In this document: piece by piece, positions 24,157 to 33,436 of the stretch
Position numbering within the stretch: position 1 is the first letter of the stretch
Layout of the letters: each line of letters starts with the position of its first letter
Source: Chitinophagaceae bacterium UBA2375
GTDB lineage: Bacteria > Bacteroidota > Bacteroidia > Chitinophagales > Chitinophagaceae
Direction of reading: 5' to 3'
DNA: 64,000 bases
Assembly: GCA_002343985.1 (NCBI GenBank)
Contig: DDTB01000001.1
Span: 69,289-133,288 of the forward strand
Notes under the pieces: generated by a model
The model's database searches: none
What the model was told of the DNA's origin: nothing
Seen by the model: only the letters and a program-made list of their open reading frames with translations
Position numbers and translations under genes: made by a program

Positions 24157-25560
24157 ATGTTCATCAAACAATTATACACGCCCTGCCTCAGCGAAGCGGC
24201 ATATTATATTGAAAGTGAAGGCGAAGCGGCCGTGATAGACCCGCTGCGCGATATAGACGCATACCTTCAACTGGCAGCGGAACGCGGCGCACGCATAAAG
24301 TATATTTTCGAAACACATTTTCACGCCGATTTTGTCAGCGGCCATATCGACCTGTCGAATAGTACCGGCGCCCCTATCATTTATGGCCCCGGTGCAAATA
24401 CCGAATACCAGGTTCAGAATGCCCAAGATGGTGACCAGTTTCAATTGGGGAAGGTCAGCCTCCATGTATTGCACACACCGGGCCATACGCTTGAGAGCAC
24501 ATGTTACCTCTTGAAAGATGAAACCGGAAAGGCTCATGCACTATTCACCGGTGATACGCTGTTTGTGGGCGATGTAGGCCGCCCCGACCTGAGCAGCGGG
24601 CAAATGAGTTCTGAAGAACTGGCTGGAATATTATACGAATCGCTCCAGGGAAAAATCCTTCCCCTTCCTGATGACGTAATCATTTACCCCGCACACGGCT
24701 CCGGCAGCAGTTGCGGAAAAAACCTCGGCCCCAACACCTACAGCACGCTTGGTGAGGAAAAGAAGAACAATTACGCGTTGCAGGCAACCGATAAAGAAAG
24801 TTTTGTGGCATCTGTTACCGGCGGACTGAAACCCGCGCCAAAATATTTCGCCATTAACGCGCGTATCAACCAGCGCGGCTATGAAAACATCAGCGAAGTA
24901 ACCAAAAAAGGGACACAACGGTTAAGTGTAGACGAATTTAAAGCAATGGCAAGCCAGGATGCCCTTATCCTCGATACACGCCCGGCCACTGTTTTTACAC
25001 ATGGTTTCATCCCCGGCAGCATTTCAATAGGCCTTGAAGGACGTTTCGCCGAATGGGCCGGCAGCCTCCTGCCATTTGATCAAACCATAATCCTGGTTAC
25101 AGAACCCGGAAAAGAACTGGAGTCGGTGACAAGGTTATCGAGGGTTGGCTTTGATAAGATGGCGGGATGCCTTGACGGCGGTTTTGAGGCCTGGACCAAA
25201 GCCGGGTTGGGCATTGATATGATCATTGATGTGGAAGCGGATGAACTGATCATGGATATCCCATTCGATGAAAACCTCGTGGTACTGGATGTACGCAGGG
25301 AAACGGAATTTGCCGATGGCCACCTCGAAGACGCCCGCCACCTCCCGCTGGAAGAAATGACTGACCTCGCCAAAATAGCGGACTTAGAAGAGCATCAGCA
25401 ATTATATGTACACTGCGCCGGCGGCTACCGCAGCGTCATTGCCGCCTCTCTCCTCAAAAGGCAGGGCATCCATAACCTCCGGAATGTGCTTGGGGGATGG
25501 AACAGCATCAAACAACAGGAAAAAGCGAAAATCGTAAAAGAAGCCAGCGTATTGAATTAA
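24157..25560 (+). CDS. Persulfide dioxygenase-rhodanese fusion (CstB-like)
   Basis: The 467-residue protein has three parts. Residues 1-250 are a metallo-beta-lactamase fold with THFHADFVSGH (His54, His56, Asp58, His63) and the HTPGHT and FTGDTLFVGDVGRPDL motifs of ETHE1-type persulfide dioxygenases. Residues about 265-360 are a rhodanese-like domain without an active-site cysteine. Residues about 370-460 are a second rhodanese with the active-site loop VHCAGGYRS (Cys420). This order, dioxygenase, dead rhodanese, live rhodanese, is that of S. aureus CstB, which oxidises persulfides to thiosulfate. It probably protects against sulfide or persulfide excess. An ArsR-type gene lies upstream. Confidence 0.9.
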   Translation: MFIKQLYTPCLSEAAYYIESEGEAAVIDPLRDIDAYLQLAAERGARIKYIFETHFHADFVSGHIDLSNSTGAPIIYGPGANTEYQVQNAQDGDQFQLGKVSLHVLHTPGHTLESTCYLLKDETGKAHALFTGDTLFVGDVGRPDLSSGQMSSEELAGILYESLQGKILPLPDDVIIYPAHGSGSSCGKNLGPNTYSTLGEEKKNNYALQATDKESFVASVTGGLKPAPKYFAINARINQRGYENISEVTKKGTQRLSVDEFKAMASQDALILDTRPATVFTHGFIPGSISIGLEGRFAEWAGSLLPFDQTIILVTEPGKELESVTRLSRVGFDKMAGCLDGGFEAWTKAGLGIDMIIDVEADELIMDIPFDENLVVLDVRRETEFADGHLEDARHLPLEEMTDLAKIADLEEHQQLYVHCAGGYRSVIAASLLKRQGIHNLRNVLGGWNSIKQQEKAKIVKEASVLN

Positions 25561-25583
25561 TCAAATTCGATTATACATTACCG

Positions 25584-26504
25584 TTATGATGCAGGGCCTT
25601 CCGAAACGGGGGGCCTTTCATCTATCCACCATTCGGCCCTGTATTCGGGTTTATAATCCCATTTCCAGCGGCGGTGGCTCCAGAGGTAATTATCCGGTTG
25701 ACGGCGGATATTTTCTTCGAGGAAGTCGCGGTAAAGCCTGGTCAGTTTGCCTTTTGGAAAATCCGAAGCGTTCTCCGTAACCAGAACAGGCTCCAACTTA
25801 TAATATCCCCGTTGGGGTAATTTCAGCATCCGTATAAAAACCACAGCCGTTCCATTACGGATCGCGCCCTTTTCTGGCCCGGTAACAAAAGGCGCCGGCT
25901 TGCTGAAAAAATTAAGCCAGTATGAACGATGGGCCACGCCCGGGTTCTGGTCTGCCACAAGCCCAATGGAATATTGTTGCCTGAACAGCTCATGCACCTG
26001 GTTTTTAAAATCCTGTGCCGCCACGAGTTTGGTGCCCTTTTTGCCCCTCAGGTCAAAAAATATTTTATTGATTGCCTTGTTTTTAATCCGCATATAAATG
26101 CCAATCCAGGGCAAACCGACATTCTCCGCTACGATCCAGTTGGCGTATTCCCAGTTGAAATGATGGCCGGTATGCAATTGCATGCTGAGGCCTTTATCTT
26201 TCAACTGCTTAAAGACTTTATCGTCGATGCTTACATGTTTATGAAAGGTTTTATCAGATATACTCAGCATTTTAATCGATTCAATAAAAGTATCGATCAG
26301 GTTTCTGTAAAACCGGGAAGCTATGCTCGTCCGCTCCAGTTCCGTTTTTTCAGGAAAAGCGATGGACAGGTTATGCATGACCACCTTTTTCCGATACCCA
26401 AAAACATGGTAAATGAGCAGGTAGGCCAGGTCGCTGATGCGGTATAAAATAAAAAAAGGCAACAGGGATACCAGGTACAATAAACCGTAAATCAGGTAAT
26501 ACAT
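25584..26504 (-). CDS. LpxL/HtrB-like lipid A biosynthesis acyltransferase
   Basis: The 306-residue membrane-associated protein has an N-terminal hydrophobic anchor (YLIYGLLYLVSLLPFFILYR) and the catalytic HX4E motif in HTGHHFNWEYAN at about residue 118. These features, with VADQNPG further on, mark the late acyltransferases that add secondary acyl chains to lipid A. Early lipid A genes lie at 54143-57498. A TACCTTTGC promoter element is 16 bases upstream of the ATG. The gene is convergent with the CstB-like gene (23 bases apart). Confidence 0.92.
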   Translation of the reverse strand: MYYLIYGLLYLVSLLPFFILYRISDLAYLLIYHVFGYRKKVVMHNLSIAFPEKTELERTSIASRFYRNLIDTFIESIKMLSISDKTFHKHVSIDDKVFKQLKDKGLSMQLHTGHHFNWEYANWIVAENVGLPWIGIYMRIKNKAINKIFFDLRGKKGTKLVAAQDFKNQVHELFRQQYSIGLVADQNPGVAHRSYWLNFFSKPAPFVTGPEKGAIRNGTAVVFIRMLKLPQRGYYKLEPVLVTENASDFPKGKLTRLYRDFLEENIRRQPDNYLWSHRRWKWDYKPEYRAEWWIDERPPVSEGPAS

Positions 26505-26520
26505 ACGGAAGCTTAAGCCG

Positions 26521-26528
26521 CAAAGGTA
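26521..26528 (-). promoter_or_regulatory. -7 element TACCTTTG for the LpxL-like gene
   Basis: Minus-strand TACCTTTGCGG, 16 bases before the ATG at 26504, is identical over 11 bases to the element upstream of atpD. Confidence 0.6.
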
Positions 26529-26560
26529 ACCGGAATCGCTGAGCCAGACAAAGCTAAGCC

Positions 26561-28159
26561 CTACAGGATGGTGTTTTGCAGGATGGCAGAGCGATCAGGA
26601 AAATCGGTATTGTAATGCAAGCCACGGCTTTCGTGCCTGAGTTCTGCGCTTTTCACAACCAGGTATGCTACCGTAATCATGTTGCGCAATTCGCAAAGCT
26701 GGGGCGACACTTCCGTGTGTTGGTACAAGGCTTCGGTTTCTTCGTGCAAAAGGTCGAGCCTTTTATTGGCACGGCGAAGGCGTTCATTGTTCCGCACAAT
26801 ACCGACATAATCACTCATGAGCAGTTTCAATTCTTTCAAGCTTTGGGTAATGAGGATTTTTTCGCGTGGCGCCGTCGTGCCTTCGGCATTCCAGTCGGGC
26901 ACATCGTTACGAAAATCAATACTATGGATCATCTCCACAGATTTGAGGTAACTGCGGTGCGAAAACACCATAGCCTCGAGAAGGGAATTACTCGCAAGCC
27001 GGTTGGCACCGTGCAGCCCGGTACTGGCACATTCACCGGATGCAAATAGATTTTTGATGGAGGTTTGACCCCAGGCATCCGTTTTGATGCCGCCGCAACT
27101 ATAATGCGCCGCGGGCGAAACGGGGATCATATCTTTCGATACATCAATGCCAATACTGAGGCATTTCGCATGAATATTCGGAAAATGTTCGATGAATTTT
27201 TGCTGGTCCATGTGCCGGCAATCAAGGTACACATACTCGGTACCATTCACTTTCATCTCATTATCAATAGCCCTCGCCACAATATCCCTTGGCGCAAGGT
27301 CTTTCCGGCTGTCATACCGTTCCATAAAAGCCTCACCTGATGCATTTCGCAGGATGGCCCCGTCGCCACGAACCGCTTCCGTGATCAGGAATGAGTGCCC
27401 ACGCACGCCTGGTTCATACAAAGCAGTGGGGTGGAACTGGATGAACTCCATATTTTCAATCCTGCCCTTGGCCCTGTACATCATGGCCACACCATCACCT
27501 GTGGCAATTGCCGGATTGGTTGTACTCCTGTACACCTGTCCATTGCCCCCGGTAGCCAGCAGGGTAATCTTTGCGGTTATTTTTTCGATTTTTTGTGTAT
27601 TGAGGTTGAGTACATACACGCCAAAACATTCGATATCCGGGGTTGATTTGGTAACGAGGTAGCCGAGATGGTGCTGCGTGATCAGGTCAAGGACGAAGCA
27701 ATGGCTGATGAGTTGGATATTGGGTGCGGTGCGGATGGCTTCAAGTAATGCCCTTTCCATTTCTTTGCCGGTAACGTCTTTATGGTGCAGGATGCGGCTT
27801 TCGCTGTGCCCTCCTTCTTTTCCCAATTTGAAATCGCCATCAGGGTCTTTATCAAAATTGGCGCCCCATGCAATGATCTCTTCAATACGCTCCACACCTT
27901 CCTTCACAACTATCTCCACCACTTCCCGGTTACAAAGCCCATCGCCCGCCACCAGGGTATCATCAATATGCTTTGAGAAACTGTCGTGGTCAAAATCCAT
28001 CACACCCGCGATGCCTCCTTGCGCGTACTTGGTATTGGTTTCATCGCTCTGTGTTTTGGTGAGGATGGTCACTGTTTTACCAGGACAATGTTGCGCCACT
28101 TTCAAGGCGTAGGTGAGTCCTGCAATGCCGGAACCTATAACCAGGAAATCTGTTTGCAT
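26561..28159 (-). CDS. nadB: L-aspartate oxidase
   Basis: NadB oxidises L-aspartate to iminoaspartate, the first step of de novo NAD synthesis. The 532-residue flavoprotein has the FAD-binding GSGIAGLTYALKV near the N-terminus, TKYAQGGIAGV, HPTALYEPG, and the GECASTGLHGANRLASNSLLEA signature. The C-terminal helical domain is complete. nadA and nadC are not in the window. The gene is 39 bases downstream of ispG, with a weak AATATTTG promoter-like motif between. Confidence 0.97.
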   Translation of the reverse strand: MQTDFLVIGSGIAGLTYALKVAQHCPGKTVTILTKTQSDETNTKYAQGGIAGVMDFDHDSFSKHIDDTLVAGDGLCNREVVEIVVKEGVERIEEIIAWGANFDKDPDGDFKLGKEGGHSESRILHHKDVTGKEMERALLEAIRTAPNIQLISHCFVLDLITQHHLGYLVTKSTPDIECFGVYVLNLNTQKIEKITAKITLLATGGNGQVYRSTTNPAIATGDGVAMMYRAKGRIENMEFIQFHPTALYEPGVRGHSFLITEAVRGDGAILRNASGEAFMERYDSRKDLAPRDIVARAIDNEMKVNGTEYVYLDCRHMDQQKFIEHFPNIHAKCLSIGIDVSKDMIPVSPAAHYSCGGIKTDAWGQTSIKNLFASGECASTGLHGANRLASNSLLEAMVFSHRSYLKSVEMIHSIDFRNDVPDWNAEGTTAPREKILITQSLKELKLLMSDYVGIVRNNERLRRANKRLDLLHEETEALYQHTEVSPQLCELRNMITVAYLVVKSAELRHESRGLHYNTDFPDRSAILQNTIL

Positions 28160-28198
28160 GACAAATATTTTTAACGGTGAGGCCTACACGAAATTGTG

Positions 28199-30175
28199 TC
28201 AGGCTGTTACCGTGGGTTCAACCCAGGCACCGTTCTCTTTGAGTAAATGAATCAGTTCATCCACAGCCACTTCGCTGTTGATGTTGCGCTTTACCACTTC
28301 CTTGCCTTTATACAACGTAATCTTCCCTACCCCGCTTCCCACATAACCGAAATCGGCGTCGGCCATTTCGCCGGGGCCATTTACGATACAGCCCATGATC
28401 GCGATCTTTACCCCTTTGAGGTGGTTGGTGACTGCGCGGATGCGGGCGGTTGTTTCCTGCAAGTCGAAGAGGGTCCTGCCACAACTTGGGCAACTGATAT
28501 ATTCCGTCTTGGAAATCCTTGTCCTGGTGGCCTGCAGGATACCAAAGGCGATGGAGTTCAATTCAGCCGGCCTTGGGGCTTGTTCTTTATTTCCATAATG
28601 ATGGCCCAGGCAGATCCCGTCGCCAAAGCCATCGAGCAAAAGCGCGCCGGTTTCCACCGCGTAATGGATCAGGCTTTCGTCTATGCGTTCATGGTTGCTG
28701 TCGCATATAATCACAACCGGGTTCCTCACCTGCATCTGCAAGATTTCTATAAACAGTCGCCGTATGCTTTGCACGGCATGTTTGTTTTGTGAACTCAGGC
28801 AAATCACGACGGTAGGGTCTTTCGACAATGCTGCCAACACTTCCTTGACGGAAGGTTTGGGGTCAGCGGATGTGTAAGCATCCAGCATCACCCAGTTCAT
28901 CCTGTCTGATTTCTCGACGCGCACATCCATGTAATCCGATGCGTCCATCAAGGGGTAACATTTTTCTTTATCGCCTGCCTTGCGCCATGCATCATGTCCC
29001 AACAATACCTTTAATGTTCCGGGAAGCGCGAATGCGGGTTCTGATTGGCAGAAAATATAATCGGCGGCGGCATCCCCGATATTCCATTTATCGGAGGGTT
29101 CATCATACTGGTAGCCGATGGCTTTCAGGTCACCTGCCTGGATGGTTTCGTATTTGCTGTAATCAGCCACTACCACTGGCACATGCTTACCGCCAAGGTT
29201 ACCCAGCTCAAAACTCTCCCTGCGTGTGTATTCAAATGGGGAATAGCCCATTTTCAAAATCGCGGGTACGTTACCGTTAGTTTGTATGCCGGATGGCTGG
29301 TATCTTTTCACAAGGTCGCGGCAAACCGGGATTTCAAATTCCGGGTCTTCCGTGAGGGACACGCGTATGGTGTCTCCAATGCCATCTTCCAGCAATGTTC
29401 CGATACCAATGGCCGATTTGATGCGCCCGTCTTCCCCATCCCCCGCTTCGGTAACGCCCAGGTGCAATGGATAACATTCCCCGAATTCAGTCATCATATG
29501 CTGCACCAGCAATCGGTATGCGTAAACCATCACCTGGGGGTTGCTGCTCTTCATGCTCAGCACAATCTGGTGGTAATCTTCTTCCCGGGCGATCCGTAAA
29601 AATTCCATCGCGCTTTCCACCATACCTATCGCGGTATCGCCATAGCGGCTCATGATGCGGTCGCTCAGGCTGCCATGGTTGGTGCCAATGCGCATCGCGG
29701 TGCCATGCTGCTTGCAAATCCTGATCAGTGGCACAAATTTTTCGCGGATGCGGTCAATCTCCTCTGCATACTCCTCATCCGTATATTCCAGTTGTTCGAA
29801 TTTCTTCTTATCTACATAATTCCCCGGGTTGATGCGAACTTTCTCAACTATGCCCGCCGCGATTTCAGCCGCATTGGGTGTGAAATGGATATCGGCCACA
29901 AGTGGCGTATCATATCCCCTTTTGCGCAATTCATTCCTGATATGCAGCAGGTTTTCAGCTTCCTTTTTGGAAGGCGCCGTAATCCGCACCAGTTCAGCGC
30001 CGGCTTCAATGCAGCGGATGCACTGTTCCACGGTTGCCAGGGTATCCATGGTATCGGTGGTGGTCATGGTTTGCACCCTGATGGGGTGGTTTGCACCAAG
30101 CAGGATATTCCCTACCCGCACTTCACGGGTGGGCAGGCGTTTATAGGATGTCAGGGAAGGCGTGTAGAATTCCAT
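28199..30175 (-). CDS. ispG: 4-hydroxy-3-methylbut-2-enyl-diphosphate synthase, long form
   Basis: IspG (GcpE) reduces MEcPP to HMBPP in the MEP isoprenoid pathway using a [4Fe-4S] cluster. The start at 30175 gives 658 residues; the frame is open to 30235, but the promoter at 30233 overlaps that codon. The N-terminal TIM barrel (VRVGNILLGANHPIRVQTMTTTDT) and the C-terminal iron-sulfur domain (YISCPSCGRT, then GCIVNGPGEMADADFG) are separated by an insertion of about 270 residues. The same extra domain is known in plant, chlamydial and Bacteroidetes IspG; bacteria such as E. coli have about 370 residues. Confidence 0.97.
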   Translation of the reverse strand: MEFYTPSLTSYKRLPTREVRVGNILLGANHPIRVQTMTTTDTMDTLATVEQCIRCIEAGAELVRITAPSKKEAENLLHIRNELRKRGYDTPLVADIHFTPNAAEIAAGIVEKVRINPGNYVDKKKFEQLEYTDEEYAEEIDRIREKFVPLIRICKQHGTAMRIGTNHGSLSDRIMSRYGDTAIGMVESAMEFLRIAREEDYHQIVLSMKSSNPQVMVYAYRLLVQHMMTEFGECYPLHLGVTEAGDGEDGRIKSAIGIGTLLEDGIGDTIRVSLTEDPEFEIPVCRDLVKRYQPSGIQTNGNVPAILKMGYSPFEYTRRESFELGNLGGKHVPVVVADYSKYETIQAGDLKAIGYQYDEPSDKWNIGDAAADYIFCQSEPAFALPGTLKVLLGHDAWRKAGDKEKCYPLMDASDYMDVRVEKSDRMNWVMLDAYTSADPKPSVKEVLAALSKDPTVVICLSSQNKHAVQSIRRLFIEILQMQVRNPVVIICDSNHERIDESLIHYAVETGALLLDGFGDGICLGHHYGNKEQAPRPAELNSIAFGILQATRTRISKTEYISCPSCGRTLFDLQETTARIRAVTNHLKGVKIAIMGCIVNGPGEMADADFGYVGSGVGKITLYKGKEVVKRNINSEVAVDELIHLLKENGAWVEPTVTA

Positions 30176-30232
30176 AAATGAATCATTGGTGATATACCGG
30201 TAACAAAACACCGGTTCTGCCCGAATGTTTGG

Positions 30233-30240
30233 CAAAGATA
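30233..30240 (-). promoter_or_regulatory. -7 element TATCTTTG for ispG
   Basis: Minus-strand TATCTTTGCC lies just past the end of the upstream BatB-BatC gene. It places the transcript start about 50 bases before ATG 30175. Confidence 0.58.
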
Positions 30241-30243
30241 CAG

Positions 30244-31905
30244 TTACCAGTCTTTATCCGGTTTTACAGGTGAGGCCTGGTGCTGGCGGTTCAATTTATC
30301 CTGTAGTGCTTTTTCCTGTTGCAGGAGCGCCTTGAGCCTGTTCTCGGCTTCCTGCCGGCTAATTTTAGATGGTTGCTGCCTTGGTTCCTTTTGCTTATTT
30401 TGCTGATTGGGTTGCTGTGGCTGCTCCTGTTGTTTGGAATCCTTTTTTTGCTCTTCGTTCTTGTTTTTTTGCTGCTGCTGTTGTTGTTGCTCCATTTGTT
30501 TCAGTGCCTGCTGCAGGTTCTGGCGGGCATCCTGGTTGGTTGGGTCTAAGCGGAGCGATTCCTTATAAGCGCTGATACACTCTTTTAGTTTTTGCATATT
30601 CTGCCAGGCCACTCCCTGGTTATACCAGGCATTGCTTTGATCCGTGGCATTGGGCAGTGCTTCCATGGCATCTTTGTAGGCTGCAATGGCTTCTTCTTTC
30701 TTGCCGGCCTTATACAAGGCATGGCCCAGGTTATATTTAGCAGCAGCCAGTCCGGGTTGCTGTTCCAACGCTTTCCGGTATAGGTCAGCCGCTTTATCAT
30801 ACACTTTGTCCTGGTAAAGGCGATTGCCTTCACGCACTGTTTTATTGGCCTCCTGAGCCTGTGTTTGGAGACCCGTGCAAAAGCACAGCATCAACATGGC
30901 CAAAACCGGCGCTTTGGGCAATGAAAGTGCCTGGCGCCGCTCGGGTATGAACCATTCCCATAAAAGAAGGATCAGCACAAGGGCGAGGAGCCAGGGAAAG
31001 AAATACTGGTACTCTGTATTTGACTCATCCGCGAGGGGCCTTTTCTCCATTTGGGCCAGGGCCGACATCAATTCAGCCCGCACGGTTTCAGTTTGTGTAA
31101 AGCGCTGGTAAGTGCCGCCTCCAGCATCCGCGATATCAGAAAGCCATGCTTCATTTAAACGGCTGAGCACCTGGTTGCCCTCGGCATCCTTTTTATACAT
31201 ATTGGTGACCGGGTCTAACAGCGGCGCACCTCCCGGAGAACCAATGCCGATGGTATGGATGACTACACCCTGCTTGCGCAGTTCCCGTGCTACTTTAACA
31301 GCCTGTTCATCATGGTCTTCCCCATCGCTGATCAACACAATGGATTTATATTTTTTATCGCGCTGGTCGAACGACTCGTTGCACAGGCTGAGGGCTTCGG
31401 CGATTACCGTTCCCTGAGTGGGGACCGATTCAGGAGATGCCACTGAAATGAACATCGCCGCGGCCGTATGATCAGAAGTCAGGGGCATTTGCAGATAGGC
31501 TTTACCGGCAAAAACCACCAGCCCGATTCGGTTATCGCCAGATTGGCTGATTACGCGGGCCATGAGTTGGCGGGCCCTTTCTATCCTTGATGGACTGATA
31601 TCTTTTGCCAGCATACTCTTGCTGACATCCAGCGCGAACATTACGTCTATGCCTGACCGTTGTGTACTGCCAGATTTACCTGCCAGTCGCGGGCTTGCGA
31701 TAGCAATAGCCAGGATGGTAACAGACAAAAAAGCGAGGATGAATTTGTTTTTATATGCTGTAGGATTATAATTCGCCAATAACCGTGCAGAGCCGATTTT
31801 TCGCGCGACGCAGTTTTTCTGACGGATAGCATAAAGGTACAAACCGGCCAATAACACAGCTGAAGCCAGGAGCCATACAAGATATGGGTATTGAAAAGAG
31901 GGCAT
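30244..31905 (-). CDS. BatB-BatC fusion: VWA domain plus TPR domain
   Basis: Residues 1-320 are a BatA/BatB-type protein: two N-terminal TM segments (7-26 and 55-71), a von Willebrand A domain with the MIDAS motif DVSKS (93-97), and a closing TM (302-320). At 332-348 comes a second hydrophobic stretch, APVLAMLMLCFCTGLQTQA, which looks like a signal peptide, then TPR repeats (about 355-470) and a glutamine-rich, charged tail, exactly as in BatC. Separate batB and batC genes are usual; here they are joined in frame. Bat proteins are linked to oxidative-stress tolerance and envelope functions. The usual partners moxR, batA, batD and batE are absent here. Confidence 0.87.
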   Translation of the reverse strand: MPSFQYPYLVWLLASAVLLAGLYLYAIRQKNCVARKIGSARLLANYNPTAYKNKFILAFLSVTILAIAIASPRLAGKSGSTQRSGIDVMFALDVSKSMLAKDISPSRIERARQLMARVISQSGDNRIGLVVFAGKAYLQMPLTSDHTAAAMFISVASPESVPTQGTVIAEALSLCNESFDQRDKKYKSIVLISDGEDHDEQAVKVARELRKQGVVIHTIGIGSPGGAPLLDPVTNMYKKDAEGNQVLSRLNEAWLSDIADAGGGTYQRFTQTETVRAELMSALAQMEKRPLADESNTEYQYFFPWLLALVLILLLWEWFIPERRQALSLPKAPVLAMLMLCFCTGLQTQAQEANKTVREGNRLYQDKVYDKAADLYRKALEQQPGLAAAKYNLGHALYKAGKKEEAIAAYKDAMEALPNATDQSNAWYNQGVAWQNMQKLKECISAYKESLRLDPTNQDARQNLQQALKQMEQQQQQQQKNKNEEQKKDSKQQEQPQQPNQQNKQKEPRQQPSKISRQEAENRLKALLQQEKALQDKLNRQHQASPVKPDKDW

Positions 31906-31956
31906 GAAGGTTGAAATTAAGACAGCCCGTGATAAAATCCTGTTAAAGATTCCAAT

Positions 31957-32781
31957 CTATTTTTTGCCCTCAAAGAAACCATACTCCTTGAGGATATCAC
32001 GGGTGATATCGAGCCTGACGCGGGCCATGTCAATATCCTTATTATCCGAACGTACCAGGGTGATAAAGAAATACACATGCTTGTTTTCTTCGATCCAACC
32101 CGTGACCCAACCAATGGATTGGCCTTTTTCGTCGTAGCCCCAACCCGTTTTATAGCTGAGTTTATAATTGGTATTGTCTTCCTGCAACATCATGTTCCTG
32201 ACGGTTTCCATGACGCTTTTGCGGAAGGGCAGCTGGTCGAAATACAGTTTCTTCATTAAACCCAGTTGTTCATCGGGGGAAATCTTCAATGTGTTGTTCA
32301 GCCAGAAGGAATCAATGGGGCCACTGATATTTTTATTGCCGTACGAAAGGCTGTCGATCCAGCGCTGCATGGTATCCTTTCCGATACGGCGGGCGATTTC
32401 CTGGTAATAAGGCACAGCACTCACACGGAATGCCTCTTTCATGCTGAGGTTTTTATTCCAGTCTTTGTTCCAGCGGCGAACGCCATCCCATGGTATCACC
32501 ATATTTTCATCTGTTGCCACACCTGTTTGCAGGGCGATGAGGGAGTTGATGATTTTGAATGTGGACGCAGGTTGGAGGCGCATGGTATCGAGGCCCATAT
32601 TATATACCACGATCCTGCCGTCAGCATTGTTCAGCATGGTGAAACAACCTTCTACCTGCTTGGCGTCAAAATATTTTTTCAGCGAATCATCTACTTCCGC
32701 CTTATTGATGGAGCAACCATAAAACAAGGCTGCCAGGAAGATGGCGGTTAAGGAATTAGATAAAAAAAGGGTCTTACGCAT
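31957..32781 (-). CDS. Class D beta-lactamase (OXA-type), probable lipoprotein
   Basis: The start at 32781 gives 274 residues with a signal sequence ending in a lipobox-like FYGC (Cys23). All class D signatures are present: STFK (Ser73, Lys76, the nucleophile and the lysine that becomes carboxylated), SAV (121-123), YGN (147-149), the FWL region with Trp160, and KTG (211-213) followed by GWVTGWIE. The enzyme should hydrolyse penicillin-type beta-lactams in the periplasm; the spectrum cannot be read from sequence. The frame is open to 32868 but would overlap the DUF3109 gene. It sits among housekeeping genes with no mobile element, so it looks like a resident gene. Confidence 0.92.
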   Translation of the reverse strand: MRKTLFLSNSLTAIFLAALFYGCSINKAEVDDSLKKYFDAKQVEGCFTMLNNADGRIVVYNMGLDTMRLQPASTFKIINSLIALQTGVATDENMVIPWDGVRRWNKDWNKNLSMKEAFRVSAVPYYQEIARRIGKDTMQRWIDSLSYGNKNISGPIDSFWLNNTLKISPDEQLGLMKKLYFDQLPFRKSVMETVRNMMLQEDNTNYKLSYKTGWGYDEKGQSIGWVTGWIEENKHVYFFITLVRSDNKDIDMARVRLDITRDILKEYGFFEGKK

Positions 32782-32809
32782 GAATTTGAATTTAGGGCTA
32801 TGCCCGGAA

Positions 32810-33394
32810 TTATTTTTGTTTTCGTATATGCTTTGCCGTTGCATCGAGCGCTTCATAAAAATCCTCACCGAATTTACGGACCAGGGGCTCTTTCAGGAAT
32901 TCATATACCGGCACTTTTAATTTCCTGCCCAGTGTACAGGCTGCTTTGCAATGGTCTTCCCTGGGTTCGTAGTTGGCGTATTCAGTGACGCTGTCGGAAC
33001 TTTTTTTAACAATCACCGGGAAGAGGTGGCAACTGATGGGCTTTTTCCATTTTACTTTGCCGTCCCTGTAAGCCTGTTCGATACCGCATTTCACAATACC
33101 TTTTTCATCGGTGATGCCATACACGCAAATGCGGCTGTTGATGGTGGGCGTTACCCAGCCAAATTCCTTATCGTACACATACCTGCCCTGCTCTCGGATA
33201 TTCCGGATGCTTTCGTCGTTGAGGTAAGGAACAACGGCATCGAACACTTCATCAATCTTCTTTAGCTCTTCTTTATCGAGTGGCGCGCCGGCATCACCGT
33301 CTACGCAGCAGGCGCCTTTACAGGCGTTTAGGTCGCATACAAATTGTTCGCTGACCAATTTATCACTAACCAGTACATGATCTATGGCAATCAT
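32810..33394 (-). CDS. DUF3109 cysteine-rich protein
   Basis: The 194-residue protein has a conserved cysteine pattern: CDLNACKGACC near residue 20, single cysteines in CVYG, VKCG and ISCHLFP, and DHCKAACTLG near residue 153. The pattern and length match DUF3109 of Bacteroidetes, related to the YkgJ-type putative metal-chelating proteins. A metal or iron-sulfur site is likely; the function is unknown. It follows gldD by 42 bases and may be in the same transcript. Confidence 0.87.
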   Translation of the reverse strand: MIAIDHVLVSDKLVSEQFVCDLNACKGACCVDGDAGAPLDKEELKKIDEVFDAVVPYLNDESIRNIREQGRYVYDKEFGWVTPTINSRICVYGITDEKGIVKCGIEQAYRDGKVKWKKPISCHLFPVIVKKSSDSVTEYANYEPREDHCKAACTLGRKLKVPVYEFLKEPLVRKFGEDFYEALDATAKHIRKQK

Positions 33395-33436
33395 GCTGTA
33401 AAAATACGATGAAATAGGGAGCTTGCGTTGTTTCTG

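Noticed and set aside
31957..32781. Recently acquired antibiotic-resistance island
   Set aside because: The beta-lactamase has no integrase, insertion sequence, repeats or composition break around it, and its neighbours are core genes.
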